Source of the DNA: Nocardia sputorum
Lineage (GTDB): Bacteria; Actinomycetota; Actinomycetes; Mycobacteriales; Mycobacteriaceae
DNA: 64,000 nt
Assembly: GCF_027924405.1 (NCBI RefSeq)
Contig: NZ_AP026978.1
Span: 3,968,001 to 4,032,000 of the forward strand
Direction of reading: 5' to 3'
This document shows positions 28,207 to 36,580 of this stretch, piece by piece; position 1 is the first letter of the stretch; each line of letters starts with the position of its first letter. Both the position numbers and the translations under genes were made by a program. A model generated the notes under the pieces. It was not told the DNA's origin and searched no databases. It was given only the letters and a program-made list of their open reading frames with translations.

Positions 28207-28430
28207 GCACATTACCGGCCCACAGCGGCCACACCGATACCGAATATTCCCGGGAAACCGCCGTGGCATACGTCATCGATGCCGTCGAATCCACCGGGGC
28301 GGCCACTCGGCACGATTTCGATATCGACCGGATCGTCACCACCGCGCACGCGATGGCCGACGACTGGGATTTCGAGGCATTGCAACCCGCTACATTCTGG
28401 CGAATCGCCTCCAGTTTCATCAAGCAGTAG
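28203..28430 (+). CDS. Small hypothetical protein (75 aa), micro-operon A
   Basis: Not recognised. An acidic, helical-looking 75-residue protein (ETAVAYVIDAVESTG, then DFDIDRIVTTAHAMADDWDF, then FWRIASSFIKQ). Translation is coupled to the 48-residue gene by a 4-base overlap. Followed by a strong palindromic terminator. Its neighbours are the Scr1-type/DUF397/methyltransferase locus, and it shares a promoter module with the small gene at 31208. Confidence 0.65.
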   Translation: MSTLPAHSGHTDTEYSRETAVAYVIDAVESTGAATRHDFDIDRIVTTAHAMADDWDFEALQPATFWRIASSFIKQ

Positions 28431-28604
28431 ACCGTCCCGCCGTCCGAGTCCGGCGGGGTCACTTAACACTTTGTGCCACGAGCACATTCTCCGCGTCATC
28501 CGACGCCGGTGGACAGCCACCACCATGTCGCCGACGTCGGGCGCCGACCGGAAAACCAGTATTTCCGGCGGTTACCCGCCGCCGAGCGATTAGACAGCAA
28601 AGTA

Positions 28605-28646
28605 AACCGAGCGGCCCCCTCCGATATCGGAGGGGGCCGCTCGGTT
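28605..28646. terminator. 42-bp perfect palindrome, bidirectional terminator
   Basis: Two 21-base arms (AACCGAGCGGCCCCCTCC plus GAT and its complement) meet with no spacer. It folds as a roughly 19-bp stem with a 4-base loop. It lies between the converging micro-operon A and the Scr1-type gene at 28661; on the minus strand it is followed by a T-rich stretch. It should terminate both. Confidence 0.9.
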
Positions 28647-28660
28647 CGTATCACGCGATC

Positions 28661-29548
28661 TCAGTGCCCGTCGGCGTACTTCTGCATGATCTCGATCGAC
28701 TTTTCCGGACGCTCGGCCTGCACGCTGAGCCGGTCCATCACCGACAGGTACAGCGCCAGATCCTGCCTCCGCTCGAGATACAGCGCGCTGGTCAATTGTT
28801 CGAGGTACACGATGTCCGGCAGTTCCTGCTCGGCGAAGCGCAGGATGCTGAAAGAACTCCCCGCCGCGGCGTGCTCACCCGCGGTGAACGGCAGCACCTG
28901 GATCGTCACGTTCGGGAGCTTCGCCAGCCGGACCAGGTGCAGCATCTGCTCTCGATGCACCTGCGGGCCGCCGACGGGCCGCACCAGCGCGGCTTCGTCG
29001 AGCACTGCCCAGACCACCGGCGGGTCCGGGCGGAAGAGGATCTCCTGCCTGCGCTGACGTACCGCGACCCGCCGATCCATGTCGCCGTCCTCGTACCCGA
29101 GCGCCACGACGGCCCTGGCGTATTCGGGTGTTTGCAGCAGGCCGGGAACAAGATGCGACTCGTAGGTGCGGATCTTGCTCGCGGCCTGCTCCAGACCCAG
29201 GTAAGTACCGAACCAGTGGGGCAGCAAGTCGCTGTAGCGATGCCACCAGCCGGGCTCGTTGGCCTGCCTGGCCAGTTCGAGGAACGACTCGCGCTCCTCC
29301 GGATCGTGGACGCCGTACAGGGTCAGCAGGTCGCGGATGTCACGTTCTTTGAAGCCGGTACGGCCCAGTTCGAGACGACTGATCTTGGCGTGCGATCCGC
29401 GGATCGCCTCGCCTGCCGCCTCGCGGGTGATGTTCCTCTTCTCCCGGAGCTTGCGCAGCTGGCCGCCCAATGCGATGCGTAGCACGGTCGGACCACGTTC
29501 CGCGACAACGGATTGCACATGACCATCGTCATCGGGTTCAGCGATCAT
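28661..29548 (-). CDS. Scr1-type HTH regulator (DUF5753), copy 3
   Basis: A 295-residue paralogue of the regulators at 18107 and 19150: HTH (LRKLREKRNITREAAGEAI, GSHAKISRLE) and DUF5753 (VPGLLQTPEYARAVVALG, LPDIVYLEQLTSALYL). Unlike the other two it follows a DUF397 gene on the same strand (90 bases apart), the usual pairing. ATG 29548 was chosen to match the paralogues' lengths. It is the best candidate to bind the nearby GTGCAGATG elements; that is inference. Confidence 0.9.
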   Translation of the reverse strand: MIAEPDDDGHVQSVVAERGPTVLRIALGGQLRKLREKRNITREAAGEAIRGSHAKISRLELGRTGFKERDIRDLLTLYGVHDPEERESFLELARQANEPGWWHRYSDLLPHWFGTYLGLEQAASKIRTYESHLVPGLLQTPEYARAVVALGYEDGDMDRRVAVRQRRQEILFRPDPPVVWAVLDEAALVRPVGGPQVHREQMLHLVRLAKLPNVTIQVLPFTAGEHAAAGSSFSILRFAEQELPDIVYLEQLTSALYLERRQDLALYLSVMDRLSVQAERPEKSIEIMQKYADGH

Positions 29549-29638
29549 CGAGTTCGTCTCCGATACTCCGGGGGTTGCCCACAGTGTGTCACAACCACCT
29601 GTTGCGAAACACACCGCACCGACCGCCAATGTTACCGC

Positions 29639-29860
29639 TCAGCTAGTCAAATAGTCGAACTCCCCGGCCTTCGCGCCACGGACGAACGCATCGATCTCCG
29701 GACGGGTGTAGATCAGGACCCCGCCTTCCGGGTCCCGCGAGTTACGCACTGCTACCTGGCCGTTGGCCGTTTCGGCCACCTCGACGCAGTTGCCGCTCGC
29801 ATTACTGAAGGAACTCTTGCGCCAAGTTCCGACGATCTCGTTGGTGGATGTATCCGACAT
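29639..29860 (-). CDS. DUF397 protein
   Basis: A 73-residue protein with the complete DUF397 signature: TWRKSSFSNASGNCVEVAE, VRNSRDPEG, then a C-terminal FVRGAKAGEFDYL. In Streptomyces, DUF397 proteins paired with Scr1-type HTH proteins are described as toxin-like/antitoxin-like pairs. GAGGAG lies 8 bases before the ATG. A large palindrome (29902-29937) sits 42 bases upstream. Confidence 0.92.
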   Translation of the reverse strand: MSDTSTNEIVGTWRKSSFSNASGNCVEVAETANGQVAVRNSRDPEGGVLIYTRPEIDAFVRGAKAGEFDYLTS

Positions 29861-29901
29861 CTTCCCCACTCCTCGGTTACCGCAGTTAGGCGATTCGGTT
29901 C

Positions 29902-29937
29902 GTGCAGATGCACGTTCAAACGTTCTTGCATCTGCAC
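29902..29937. promoter_or_regulatory. Palindromic operator between DUF397 and methyltransferase genes
   Basis: Arms GTGCAGATGCA and TGCATCTGCAC (11 bp, perfect) around a 14-base centre. The half-site is the same GTGCAGATG as in elements A and B. On the plus strand the right arm includes TTGCAT followed 19 bases later by TAGCAC, like the promoters at 27988 and 31084. It can control both the DUF397 gene (leftwards) and the methyltransferase (rightwards). Confidence 0.75.
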
Positions 29938-30186
29938 CAACACCGGACGATAGCACGAAGTTCGCCCTCCGTGCGGCCGCCGATCACGACCGGCGGGCCG
30001 AGGATGTGAAACACGCCCGCCTCGCCTGGAGAACACCGAGATCAGCTCACCGATCCAGCCCGCTGGACACGAGTGAATCTTGTACTGTCACAGTGCACAT
30101 CGGATGTACCAGTCATTCGCGACGCACCCACGCACCCACCAGCACGGCAGTGTCGCGGACACATTTTTGCCGAGGAGTACAACCCC

Positions 30187-30984
30187 ATGCCCGAAGACCA
30201 CAGCCCTCTCATCCGGACCGACATCCCCCACTCCGCGCGCATCTGGAACTACTGGATGGGCGGCAAGGACTACTACGAGATCGACCGCATCGCAGGCGAT
30301 GCCGGCATCGAAGTCGATCCGGACATCACCACCATGGCCGTACAGTCGCGCCAGTTCCTGATCCGCGCCGTGCGCTACCTCGCCGGCGAGGTCGGCATCC
30401 GCCAGTTCCTCGATATCGGGACCGGCCTGCCCACCATGCAGAACACCCACGAGGTCGCCCAGAGCGTGGCGCCGGAGTCCCGGATCGTCTACGTGGACAA
30501 CGACCCCTTGGTGCTCACGCACGCGCGTGCGCTGCTCACCTCCACCACACCGGAAGGCGTCACCACCTACATCGATGCCGACTACCACGATCCCGAGCGG
30601 ATCATCAACGACGCCAAGCACGTGCTTAACTTCAACGAGCCGATCGCCGTGATGTTCATGGGCGTGCTCGGCCACGCCAAGAGCTACGACGAACTGCTGC
30701 GGATCGTGCACACGGTGCTCGACGCCGTGCCCTCGGGCAGCCATCTGGTGATGTGGGACGGCACCGACGACAGCAAGGCGTACGTCACCCTGTGCGAGAA
30801 CTACACCGGCACCGGCGGCACTCCTTATGTCCCCCGCCCGCAAGCGCAGATCAAGGCGGTCTTCGACGGCCTGGAGCTGGTGGAGCCGGGCTTCGTGTCC
30901 ATCACGCAGTGGCGCGCGGGCGACGCGGAGGTGGGCGAGTCCCGGCCGATCTCCGCCTACGGCGCGGTCGCTCGCAAGCCGTAA
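30187..30984 (+). CDS. SAM-dependent methyltransferase (DUF574 / Methyltransf_19 family)
   Basis: A 265-residue methyltransferase of the actinomycete family PF04672. The N-terminus SARIWNYWMGGKDYYEID is diagnostic; the SAM site is FLDIGTGLPTMQNTHEVAQ; acidic VDNDPLVLTHARALL follows. Substrates in this family are mostly unknown, and its genes often neighbour Scr1-type/DUF397 loci. GAGGAG lies about 9-10 bases before the ATG. An intrinsic terminator follows. Divergent from the DUF397 gene. Confidence 0.92.
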   Translation: MPEDHSPLIRTDIPHSARIWNYWMGGKDYYEIDRIAGDAGIEVDPDITTMAVQSRQFLIRAVRYLAGEVGIRQFLDIGTGLPTMQNTHEVAQSVAPESRIVYVDNDPLVLTHARALLTSTTPEGVTTYIDADYHDPERIINDAKHVLNFNEPIAVMFMGVLGHAKSYDELLRIVHTVLDAVPSGSHLVMWDGTDDSKAYVTLCENYTGTGGTPYVPRPQAQIKAVFDGLELVEPGFVSITQWRAGDAEVGESRPISAYGAVARKP

Positions 30985-31015
30985 GGCCCCTGGACACCAA
31001 ACCGCAAGCGGCACA

Positions 31016-31059
31016 GCGGCGGGCGCCGGTCTCGCACCGGCGACCGCCGCCGCGTTTTC
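31016..31059 (+). terminator. Rho-independent terminator after the methyltransferase gene
   Basis: GCGGCGG and CCGCCGC form the outer stem and GCCGGT/ACCGGC the inner stem, with a 5-base loop and one 2-base mismatch; TTTTCT follows directly. It ends the methyltransferase transcript and insulates promoter element B. Confidence 0.85.
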
Positions 31060-31066
31060 TAGCGGC

Positions 31067-31116
31067 CGATCGTGCAGATGTACTTGCATTTGCAAGCGAC
31101 GGAGGCATAGACTCGA
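31067..31116 (+). promoter_or_regulatory. Promoter/operator element B (GTGCAGATG module)
   Basis: A 50-base block matching 27971-28020 at 41 of 50 positions without gaps. GTGCAGATG and a facing CATTTGCA form an inverted repeat with a 6-base spacer; TTGCAT (31084-31089) and TAGACT 18 bases on look like -35 and -10. It drives micro-operon B. Confidence 0.75.
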
Positions 31117-31151
31117 ACTCGAAATCGGGGAGGTACGCAGGGAGTTCGAGC

Positions 31152-31211
31152 TTGCGTCGCCAGCACGTCGACCTCCTCGCCGCACGTCGGACGCGAGGGG
31201 TTGTCGAATGA
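31152..31211 (+). CDS. Possible 19-aa leader peptide, micro-operon B
   Basis: A TTG-started frame, Arg-rich (MRRQHVDLLAARRTRGVVE), with AGGGAG seven bases upstream; its stop overlaps the ATG of the next gene (ATGA). The same coupling is seen in micro-operon A. The peptide is very short and the start codon weak, so this is tentative. Confidence 0.35.
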   Translation: MRRQHVDLLAARRTRGVVE

Positions 31212-31444
31212 TCGAGCCATTTCGAACTTCCCCCCGGGTTGCCGTCATCGATGGCGGCGGCGCCGAACCTTTGCGCCAGTACCCGGCACCGGAGTTCGCC
31301 ATGTCCGATTGCGGGGTCGAGCCCCGCGGCCTCACCTACCGGCAGGCGCGCGACATTCTCTCCGCGCACGAGGTCCACGGCCCGCAGTGCAGGCAATGGC
31401 TGGCGGCCGCCGCCTACTTGTCAGCCGGGCTGGACGACGAGTAG
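31208..31444 (+). CDS. Small hypothetical protein (78 aa), micro-operon B
   Basis: Not recognised. 78 residues with a central Pro-rich stretch, then a helical end (GLTYRQARDILSAHEVHG, QCRQWLAAAAYLSAG) and an acidic tail; two cysteines. No membrane segment. It shares no obvious sequence with the 75-residue protein of micro-operon A although both have the same promoter module and a coupled upstream frame. Confidence 0.65.
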   Translation: MIEPFRTSPRVAVIDGGGAEPLRQYPAPEFAMSDCGVEPRGLTYRQARDILSAHEVHGPQCRQWLAAAAYLSAGLDDE

Positions 31445-31684
31445 ATCCACCCTTCGCTCGGCACAGAAGCATTCGGCGCAGCGCGCATCCCCTTCATCGC
31501 AGTGACGGGACCGCGACATTTCGCCCCCTCGGCAGCTGCGCGAATCAGCTCGGTCGCGGCAAAGCGCCGAGTGCCGGACGATCTCACAGATCACTCCCCC
31601 TGCACACGCCCCTTTCGTATAGTGATCGATCGACCCGGGCGCGATATCTCGCACGCCTGGCGTGGCATTGGGAGCGAACTCGTA

Positions 31685-32947
31685 ATGACCTACTCCGCGT
31701 TGGATCTGTCCACCGACTCGTCCGACCCGGTGCTGGAAATCGGCGGACAGCCGGCTTCGGTGCCCCTGCAGAACACCGACAGCGTGGCCTCGCACATGGT
31801 CGGATACTTCGAGAACGTCATGGCTCCCTGCCGCACCCTGCCCGGCGAGCAATTACGCGGGGACGTCACGAAACTCACCCGCAGCTGCCTGAACCTCGCC
31901 GCCGAGATGTTCGACCGCCGCACCGTGCCGGACGAACGCCAGCTCGGCCCGGTACGCGCGGCGGCCGCCCGCTGGGCGCGGGAAGGCGTGCCGCTGAGCA
32001 CCATCCTGCGCGCCTACCACGAAGGACTGCGCATGGCCTTCGGTCTGGTCACCGCGCCGGCCGAGGCCGACGACGTGGAGGAGGTCCTGGTCGCCGCCGA
32101 TCTACTGCTCGAACTGCTCGAGGCGATCACCGCGGCGGTGTCCGACGCCTACGTCGACGAGCAGCACCTGGTCGCCAAGGAGCACCAGACGGCGGCGCAG
32201 ACGCTCGCCTCGGCGCTGCTCAGCGGTCGCGGCAGCTCGGCTCTGGCACGGCAGACCGGCATCCCGATCGCGGAGTCCTATCAGGTTGTCGCCCTGTCCA
32301 TTCCGGAGCATCCGGACGAACGCGACCCGCGCGTCGACGGAAACGTCGCGGCACGCCGCAAGTTGCGACGGCTGCAGTCCGAGCTGGCCACCGTGTTCGC
32401 CTCCCGCGCGCTCGCCCTGCTCAGCGCCAAGGGCGGCACACTGCTCATCCCGCTGGGCGAGGAGGCCGAGACCACCCTCACGGCCGCGACGCTCGAGCTG
32501 CTGGCCGACGCCGCCGAGGTCCCGCTCACCGCGACCGTCGTGCCGACCGACACCGATCAGATCCCCGAATCCGCCGACCAGGCGCACGAGCTGCTCAACC
32601 TCGTGCGCGTCGGCGTCCGGCCACCCGGTCTCTACCAGATGTCGGATCTGGCGGTGGAATACCAGCTCACCCGCAGCGGCCCGGCCACCCGGCGGATCGC
32701 GACCATCCTCGACCCGCTCGACGCCCATCCCGAGCTGTTCGACACCATGCGCGCGTATCTCGGCAACGACATGAACCGGCAGCTCACCGCCCGCCAGCTC
32801 TACGTGCACCCGAACACCGTCGACTACCGCCTGCGCCGCATCGCCCAATTGACCTCGATCGATCTGGCGACCTCGGCGGGCATCTCCCAGGCGGCGATCG
32901 CCCTGCTGGCCCGGGATCTGGACCGCAGTGTCGCGCGCCGCCTCTGA
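31685..32947 (+). CDS. PucR-family transcriptional regulator, full length
   Basis: A 420-residue regulator. The C-terminus has the PucR-type HTH (LTARQLYVHPNTVDYRLRRI, AGISQAAIALL). The middle sensory region includes YHEGLRMAF, DEQHLVAKEHQTAAQTLAS and HPDERDP. It is a paralogue of the HTH-less protein at 13423. ATG 31685 has GGGAGCG ten bases upstream; a TATAGT hexamer at 31618 may be the -10. PucR proteins respond to small metabolites; the ligand is unknown here. Confidence 0.88.
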   Translation: MTYSALDLSTDSSDPVLEIGGQPASVPLQNTDSVASHMVGYFENVMAPCRTLPGEQLRGDVTKLTRSCLNLAAEMFDRRTVPDERQLGPVRAAAARWAREGVPLSTILRAYHEGLRMAFGLVTAPAEADDVEEVLVAADLLLELLEAITAAVSDAYVDEQHLVAKEHQTAAQTLASALLSGRGSSALARQTGIPIAESYQVVALSIPEHPDERDPRVDGNVAARRKLRRLQSELATVFASRALALLSAKGGTLLIPLGEEAETTLTAATLELLADAAEVPLTATVVPTDTDQIPESADQAHELLNLVRVGVRPPGLYQMSDLAVEYQLTRSGPATRRIATILDPLDAHPELFDTMRAYLGNDMNRQLTARQLYVHPNTVDYRLRRIAQLTSIDLATSAGISQAAIALLARDLDRSVARRL

Positions 32948-33049
32948 CCTCCGCCCCGTGACCGAACCGCGACCTGTAACGGATTCGTGCTGGTCACCGG
33001 AGCGCTGACTTGCGATCCTGGTAGTGCCGCGACGTCTGGATGGTGAAAT

Positions 33050-33484
33050 ATGCGAATTTCGGAGATCCTGCGCAGGAAGGGCAGCGACGTGGCCACGGTC
33101 GCGCCCGAGACTACGGTACGCGCGCTGCTGGCCACCCTGGCCGAGCGGAACATCGGCGCGGTCGTCGTCTCTCCCGATGGGGCCACGATCGCGGGCATCG
33201 TCTCCGAGCGCGACGTGGTGCGCAGTCTGCACGCCCGCGGCGCGGAGCTGCTGGACACGCCGGTCTCGGCGATCATGACCGCCGCGGTGCGCACCTGCGC
33301 GCCGGAGGACCGGGTCGACGGACTGCGCCGCACCATGACCGAGCACCGCATCCGGCATCTGCCGGTCGTGGACGCGGGCAGGCTGGTCGGCATCGTCAGC
33401 ATCGGCGACGTGGTCAAGAGCGCGATCTCCGAATTGGCGACCGAGCGCGAACACCTCGTCGACTACCTGCAGGGCAGGTACTAG
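33050..33484 (+). CDS. Two-CBS-domain protein
   Basis: A 144-residue pair of CBS domains (GAVVVSPDGATIAGIVSERDV; RHLPVVDAGRLVGIVSIGDVV), like hypoxic response protein 1-type stand-alone CBS proteins. Such proteins bind adenine nucleotides and report energy state. Its stop TAG overlaps the stop of the convergent PNPOx-like gene in a shared CTAG. Confidence 0.9.
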   Translation: MRISEILRRKGSDVATVAPETTVRALLATLAERNIGAVVVSPDGATIAGIVSERDVVRSLHARGAELLDTPVSAIMTAAVRTCAPEDRVDGLRRTMTEHRIRHLPVVDAGRLVGIVSIGDVVKSAISELATEREHLVDYLQGRY

Positions 33485-33912
33485 AGCGTGCTCGGGTCGC
33501 CCAGATCGGCCGACAGCCAGTGCTCCGGCCGCAGGTAGACGGCGACCTGCTCACCGTAGGCCTCGGCCGCCTTCAGGTAGGCGTCCACCGATTCGGCCGG
33601 CAGGTACCGCGCGGCCATCTCGCGGTGCAGCTCCTCGGTCATCGGGGCGGTCCGGACGACCGGGCCCTCCACGCTCACGTACCGCACCGTGGGCTCGACC
33701 TGCTGCACCATCAGACTGAAACGACCGGTCTCCCGGAGGTAGCGCATCTTCTGCGACTCCGGTCCGGTCAGGAGCCATACCTCGCCCCCGGGGCGGTACT
33801 GATACCAGATCGGGACGGTGAGCGGGCCGCGCGCGGGGCCGGCGGCCACCGAGAATGCCGCGACATGCGGCTGCGCGAGGAACTCTTGACGCTCTTGCAC
33901 GGTCAGAGGCAT
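33481..33912 (-). CDS. Pyridoxamine 5'-phosphate oxidase-like (PNPOx-like) protein
   Basis: A 143-residue split-barrel flavin/F420-type protein (FSVAAGPARGPLTVPIWYQY, SQKMRYLRETGRFSLMVQQ, VRYVSVEGPVV). Many actinomycete relatives bind F420 or FMN and reduce small molecules. ATG 33912 begins at MPLTVQERQEFL, as usual in the family. Convergent with the CBS gene, overlapping by 3-4 bases. Confidence 0.85.
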   Translation of the reverse strand: MPLTVQERQEFLAQPHVAAFSVAAGPARGPLTVPIWYQYRPGGEVWLLTGPESQKMRYLRETGRFSLMVQQVEPTVRYVSVEGPVVRTAPMTEELHREMAARYLPAESVDAYLKAAEAYGEQVAVYLRPEHWLSADLGDPSTL

Positions 33913-34022
33913 ACGTTCCAGGTTAGTCGTGAAAGACCTTGTCCGCGACAAGCGTTCGAAGTCCGTACCGATAATGCGTATCGTGGGTGACGTCCGAGTT
34001 ACCCGGTGAAGGGAGCGTCACG

Positions 34023-35297
34023 TTGCGGTCCCCTGCCCCGAGATCGCCGGTGACGCGGACGGCGGAGCCTTCCCGGTTCGCCCCGGCCGCGGTGCGGTCG
34101 ATGTTCCCGGCGCTGGCCGGCGCCGCCGAGGTCTACCTGGACAGCGCCGCCACCACCCAGAAGCCGCTGCCGGTCATCGAGACCATCCACCGCTATCACA
34201 GCAACGGCACGGCCAACGTCGGCCGCGGCACCTACCCCTGGGCCACCGGCCTCACCGCGCGGATCGCCCGGATCCGGGAACGCACCGCCGCGTTCATCGG
34301 CGCCGAGCACCCGGACGAGGTGGTCTTCACCGCGGGCGCCACCGCCGCGCTCAACGCCGTCGCGCTGTCGTGGGGCCTGGCGGCGCTCGCGGACGGCGAC
34401 GAGATCTTGTACAACGCAAGCGATCACGCGTCCAACGTCTATCCGTGGCAGCATCTGCGCGGACTGCTCGCCCGCTTCGGCCGACGCATCCACCTGATCC
34501 CCTACCGGGTGACCGCCGCCGGCGAGGCGGACACCGACGACATCCTCGCCAAGATCACCCCGCGCACCCGGCTGATCACGACCGGGCACCTGCATCACGT
34601 CTTCGGCGGCCTCAGCACGCTGGAGGAATTGCGCGGCCGGATCGACCCCGCCATCCTGTTGTGCTTCGACTGCTCGCAGAGCGGCGGGCATCTCCCGGTC
34701 GACGTGACCGCGCTGGGCGCGGATTTCGCCGTCTTCGCCGCGCACAAGATGTTCGGTGCGCCGGGCACCGGCATCCTGTACTGCCACCGGCGCGTGCACG
34801 ACCGATTGGCGCCGTTCCTGCCCGGCGGCAATTCCGGCGTCGAGCCGGATCCGGACGGATTGCGGCCGGGGCCGATGCCCGCGCTGCTGGAAGGCGGCAC
34901 GCCCGACATCCCCGGCATCCTCGCCCTCGGCAGTGCCATGGACGTACTGGAATCCTTCGGCCTCGACGTCGTCGCCGCGCACAACCGCGCCCTGACCCTG
35001 CGCCTGATCGAGGGATTGCGGCCGGTCCCCGGCCTGGAGTTCCTGCCAGGCCCGGCGCACGCGACGTGCGAGGTCGGCTACGGCATCGTCTCCTTCACCC
35101 TGGACGGGATCTCGGCCACCGACGCGGGATTCGTCCTCAGCGAACTGGGTTTCCTGGTGCGCACCGGCGCGCACTGCGTCCCCGCCGATACCGACGACGC
35201 GGGCTCGGTGCGGGTCAGCACGCACATCTACAACACGCCCGACGAGATCGACCGATTCGTCGCGTGCGTGCGAACCATCGCCGAGGAGGTCACGTGA
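34023..35297 (+). CDS. Class V aminotransferase / cysteine desulfurase (SufS/CsdA-like)
   Basis: A 424-residue PLP enzyme of the SufS/CsdA type that could take sulfur from cysteine. PLP Lys242 is in AAHKMFG; Cys385 in RTGAHCVP matches the persulfide-bearing Cys of SufS-type enzymes; DSAATTQKP and HASNVYPWQ are family segments. No SufB/C/D/U genes are present, so it need not serve Fe-S assembly. TTG 34023 has GGGAG at seven bases; GTG 33987 has none. Its stop overlaps the next start (GTGA). First gene of a coupled four-gene operon. Confidence 0.88.
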   Translation: MRSPAPRSPVTRTAEPSRFAPAAVRSMFPALAGAAEVYLDSAATTQKPLPVIETIHRYHSNGTANVGRGTYPWATGLTARIARIRERTAAFIGAEHPDEVVFTAGATAALNAVALSWGLAALADGDEILYNASDHASNVYPWQHLRGLLARFGRRIHLIPYRVTAAGEADTDDILAKITPRTRLITTGHLHHVFGGLSTLEELRGRIDPAILLCFDCSQSGGHLPVDVTALGADFAVFAAHKMFGAPGTGILYCHRRVHDRLAPFLPGGNSGVEPDPDGLRPGPMPALLEGGTPDIPGILALGSAMDVLESFGLDVVAAHNRALTLRLIEGLRPVPGLEFLPGPAHATCEVGYGIVSFTLDGISATDAGFVLSELGFLVRTGAHCVPADTDDAGSVRVSTHIYNTPDEIDRFVACVRTIAEEVT

Positions 35298-36580
35298 GCA
35301 ACGACATCCCCCGCTACGACCGGCGGGCCGCGTCCAGGGTGCTGGCCGACTTGGCGCAGCCGGGGTTGTTCACCGAGCCGGTCCCTCCGCCCCCACATCG
35401 CCGATTCGAATTCACCTGTGCCGCTTTGCGACCCGAGCCAGGGAGCCATCTCACCTACTCGCAGCGGCTGTATCTGGAGCGGTTCATGCGCCCGTGCCGC
35501 GCGGATCAGGTGACCAGTGCGACGCACCGGATCGCGTGGACCGACAGCGACGGTATCCCGAATACCGGGCACTTCCGCGCCGGCGGGCTGGGCCCGGTGG
35601 TGCCGATCGCGATGCGCGAGACCGTCCTGGCCCTGTGGCGCCAGCTGGACACCGACACCACCTTCGCCGCGCGGATCGCGGCACTCGGAGCGGACGAACG
35701 CGCCGTTCTGGCGGGCACGACCACCGACCACGATCCACGCGACATCTTCCGGGTCGGCATCGAGGCGGCGGGACGCGTGCTTGCCCAGCACGCGCTGCTG
35801 GCCGGCCAGACCCCGCACCGCGATGCCGCCGCGTTCGCCGAGGCCCTGCGCGCGTCCGGGATCTTCGCCGCGGTGGCCACGCGATGGTTCTGGGAGTTGC
35901 AGGCCTCGACCTATCGGCGGGGCATGATCCCGGTGACCCTCGCCGCGCAGCCCGACGGCACGCTGCGCTATTCGGCGGAGACGGTGGCCACCCTGCGCGC
36001 GATGAAGGAGGCCACCATCGCCGACGCGCACACCGTGATGGAGCGCGCCACGACCACCGAAGGACTGACGGTCGCCGAGGCGATCGCCAAATACCACGAC
36101 GATCTCGACCTGATCTCCCGGCAGTACGCGCTGCTGCCCGCGGGCAGCCATCCGGCCTGCCCGGCGGCCACACCCCATCAGCTCGACAACGGGCACTTCA
36201 GCATCCTCCCGCAGTTGGTGGACCGATTCGTCGCGACGTTCACCGCGATCGTGGGCCGCTGCGCGGTCGCCGAGGTGAGCGCCGCACTCGACGAAGCCAC
36301 CGCCGACCGGGCCGCCACCGCCGAGGATCAGGTGTTCTACGTCCCCGATATGACCTGCAAGCACTGCGTCCGCACGATCGGCGGAGTGCTGGAGTCGATG
36401 GACATCCGCGTGGTCGAGATCGACCTGGACAGCAAGCGTGTGGTGGCCGAGTTCCGCAGCCCGCGCAACCGGGCCCGGGCCTTCGAGGCGATCCGGGACG
36501 GCGGCTACAACCCGGTCGCGGAACGCCCCGACGACGCGACGCGAGCCGAGGTCACCGAGTCGTCGGAAGCCGTCGTATGA
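35294..36580 (+). CDS. Unknown protein with C-terminal heavy-metal-associated (HMA) domain
   Basis: A 428-residue protein. Residues about 346-410 are an HMA domain with MTCKHC (Cys355, Cys358) that should bind Cu(I) or another soft metal, as in copper chaperones. The first roughly 345 residues are not recognised: mostly helical and charged, with a central WFWELQASTY and an ADAHTVMERATTTEGL region, no membrane segments, which is unusual for HMA proteins outside CopZ/ATPases. GTG start overlaps the desulfurase stop, with GAGGAGG just upstream; its own stop overlaps the next ATG. Likely acts with its operon partners. Confidence 0.8.
   Translation: MSNDIPRYDRRAASRVLADLAQPGLFTEPVPPPPHRRFEFTCAALRPEPGSHLTYSQRLYLERFMRPCRADQVTSATHRIAWTDSDGIPNTGHFRAGGLGPVVPIAMRETVLALWRQLDTDTTFAARIAALGADERAVLAGTTTDHDPRDIFRVGIEAAGRVLAQHALLAGQTPHRDAAAFAEALRASGIFAAVATRWFWELQASTYRRGMIPVTLAAQPDGTLRYSAETVATLRAMKEATIADAHTVMERATTTEGLTVAEAIAKYHDDLDLISRQYALLPAGSHPACPAATPHQLDNGHFSILPQLVDRFVATFTAIVGRCAVAEVSAALDEATADRAATAEDQVFYVPDMTCKHCVRTIGGVLESMDIRVVEIDLDSKRVVAEFRSPRNRARAFEAIRDGGYNPVAERPDDATRAEVTESSEAVV

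Noticed and set aside
27554..28462. Minus-strand frame across the ABM gene and micro-operon A
   Set aside because: No motif or ribosome site, and it runs across the conserved promoter element A.
16505..29592. TGTGTCACAAC present both at 16506 and near 29580
   Set aside because: An 11-base match at two unrelated positions; no common spacing to a gene start and no symmetry to suggest a CRP site.
30084..30094. Short palindrome ACTGTCACAGT before the methyltransferase
   Set aside because: Only 5-bp arms; not shared with the other promoters and likely by chance.
34023..35297. SUF iron-sulfur cluster operon
   Set aside because: No SufB, SufC, SufD or SufU gene is adjacent; the partners are an HMA protein and two other PLP enzymes.
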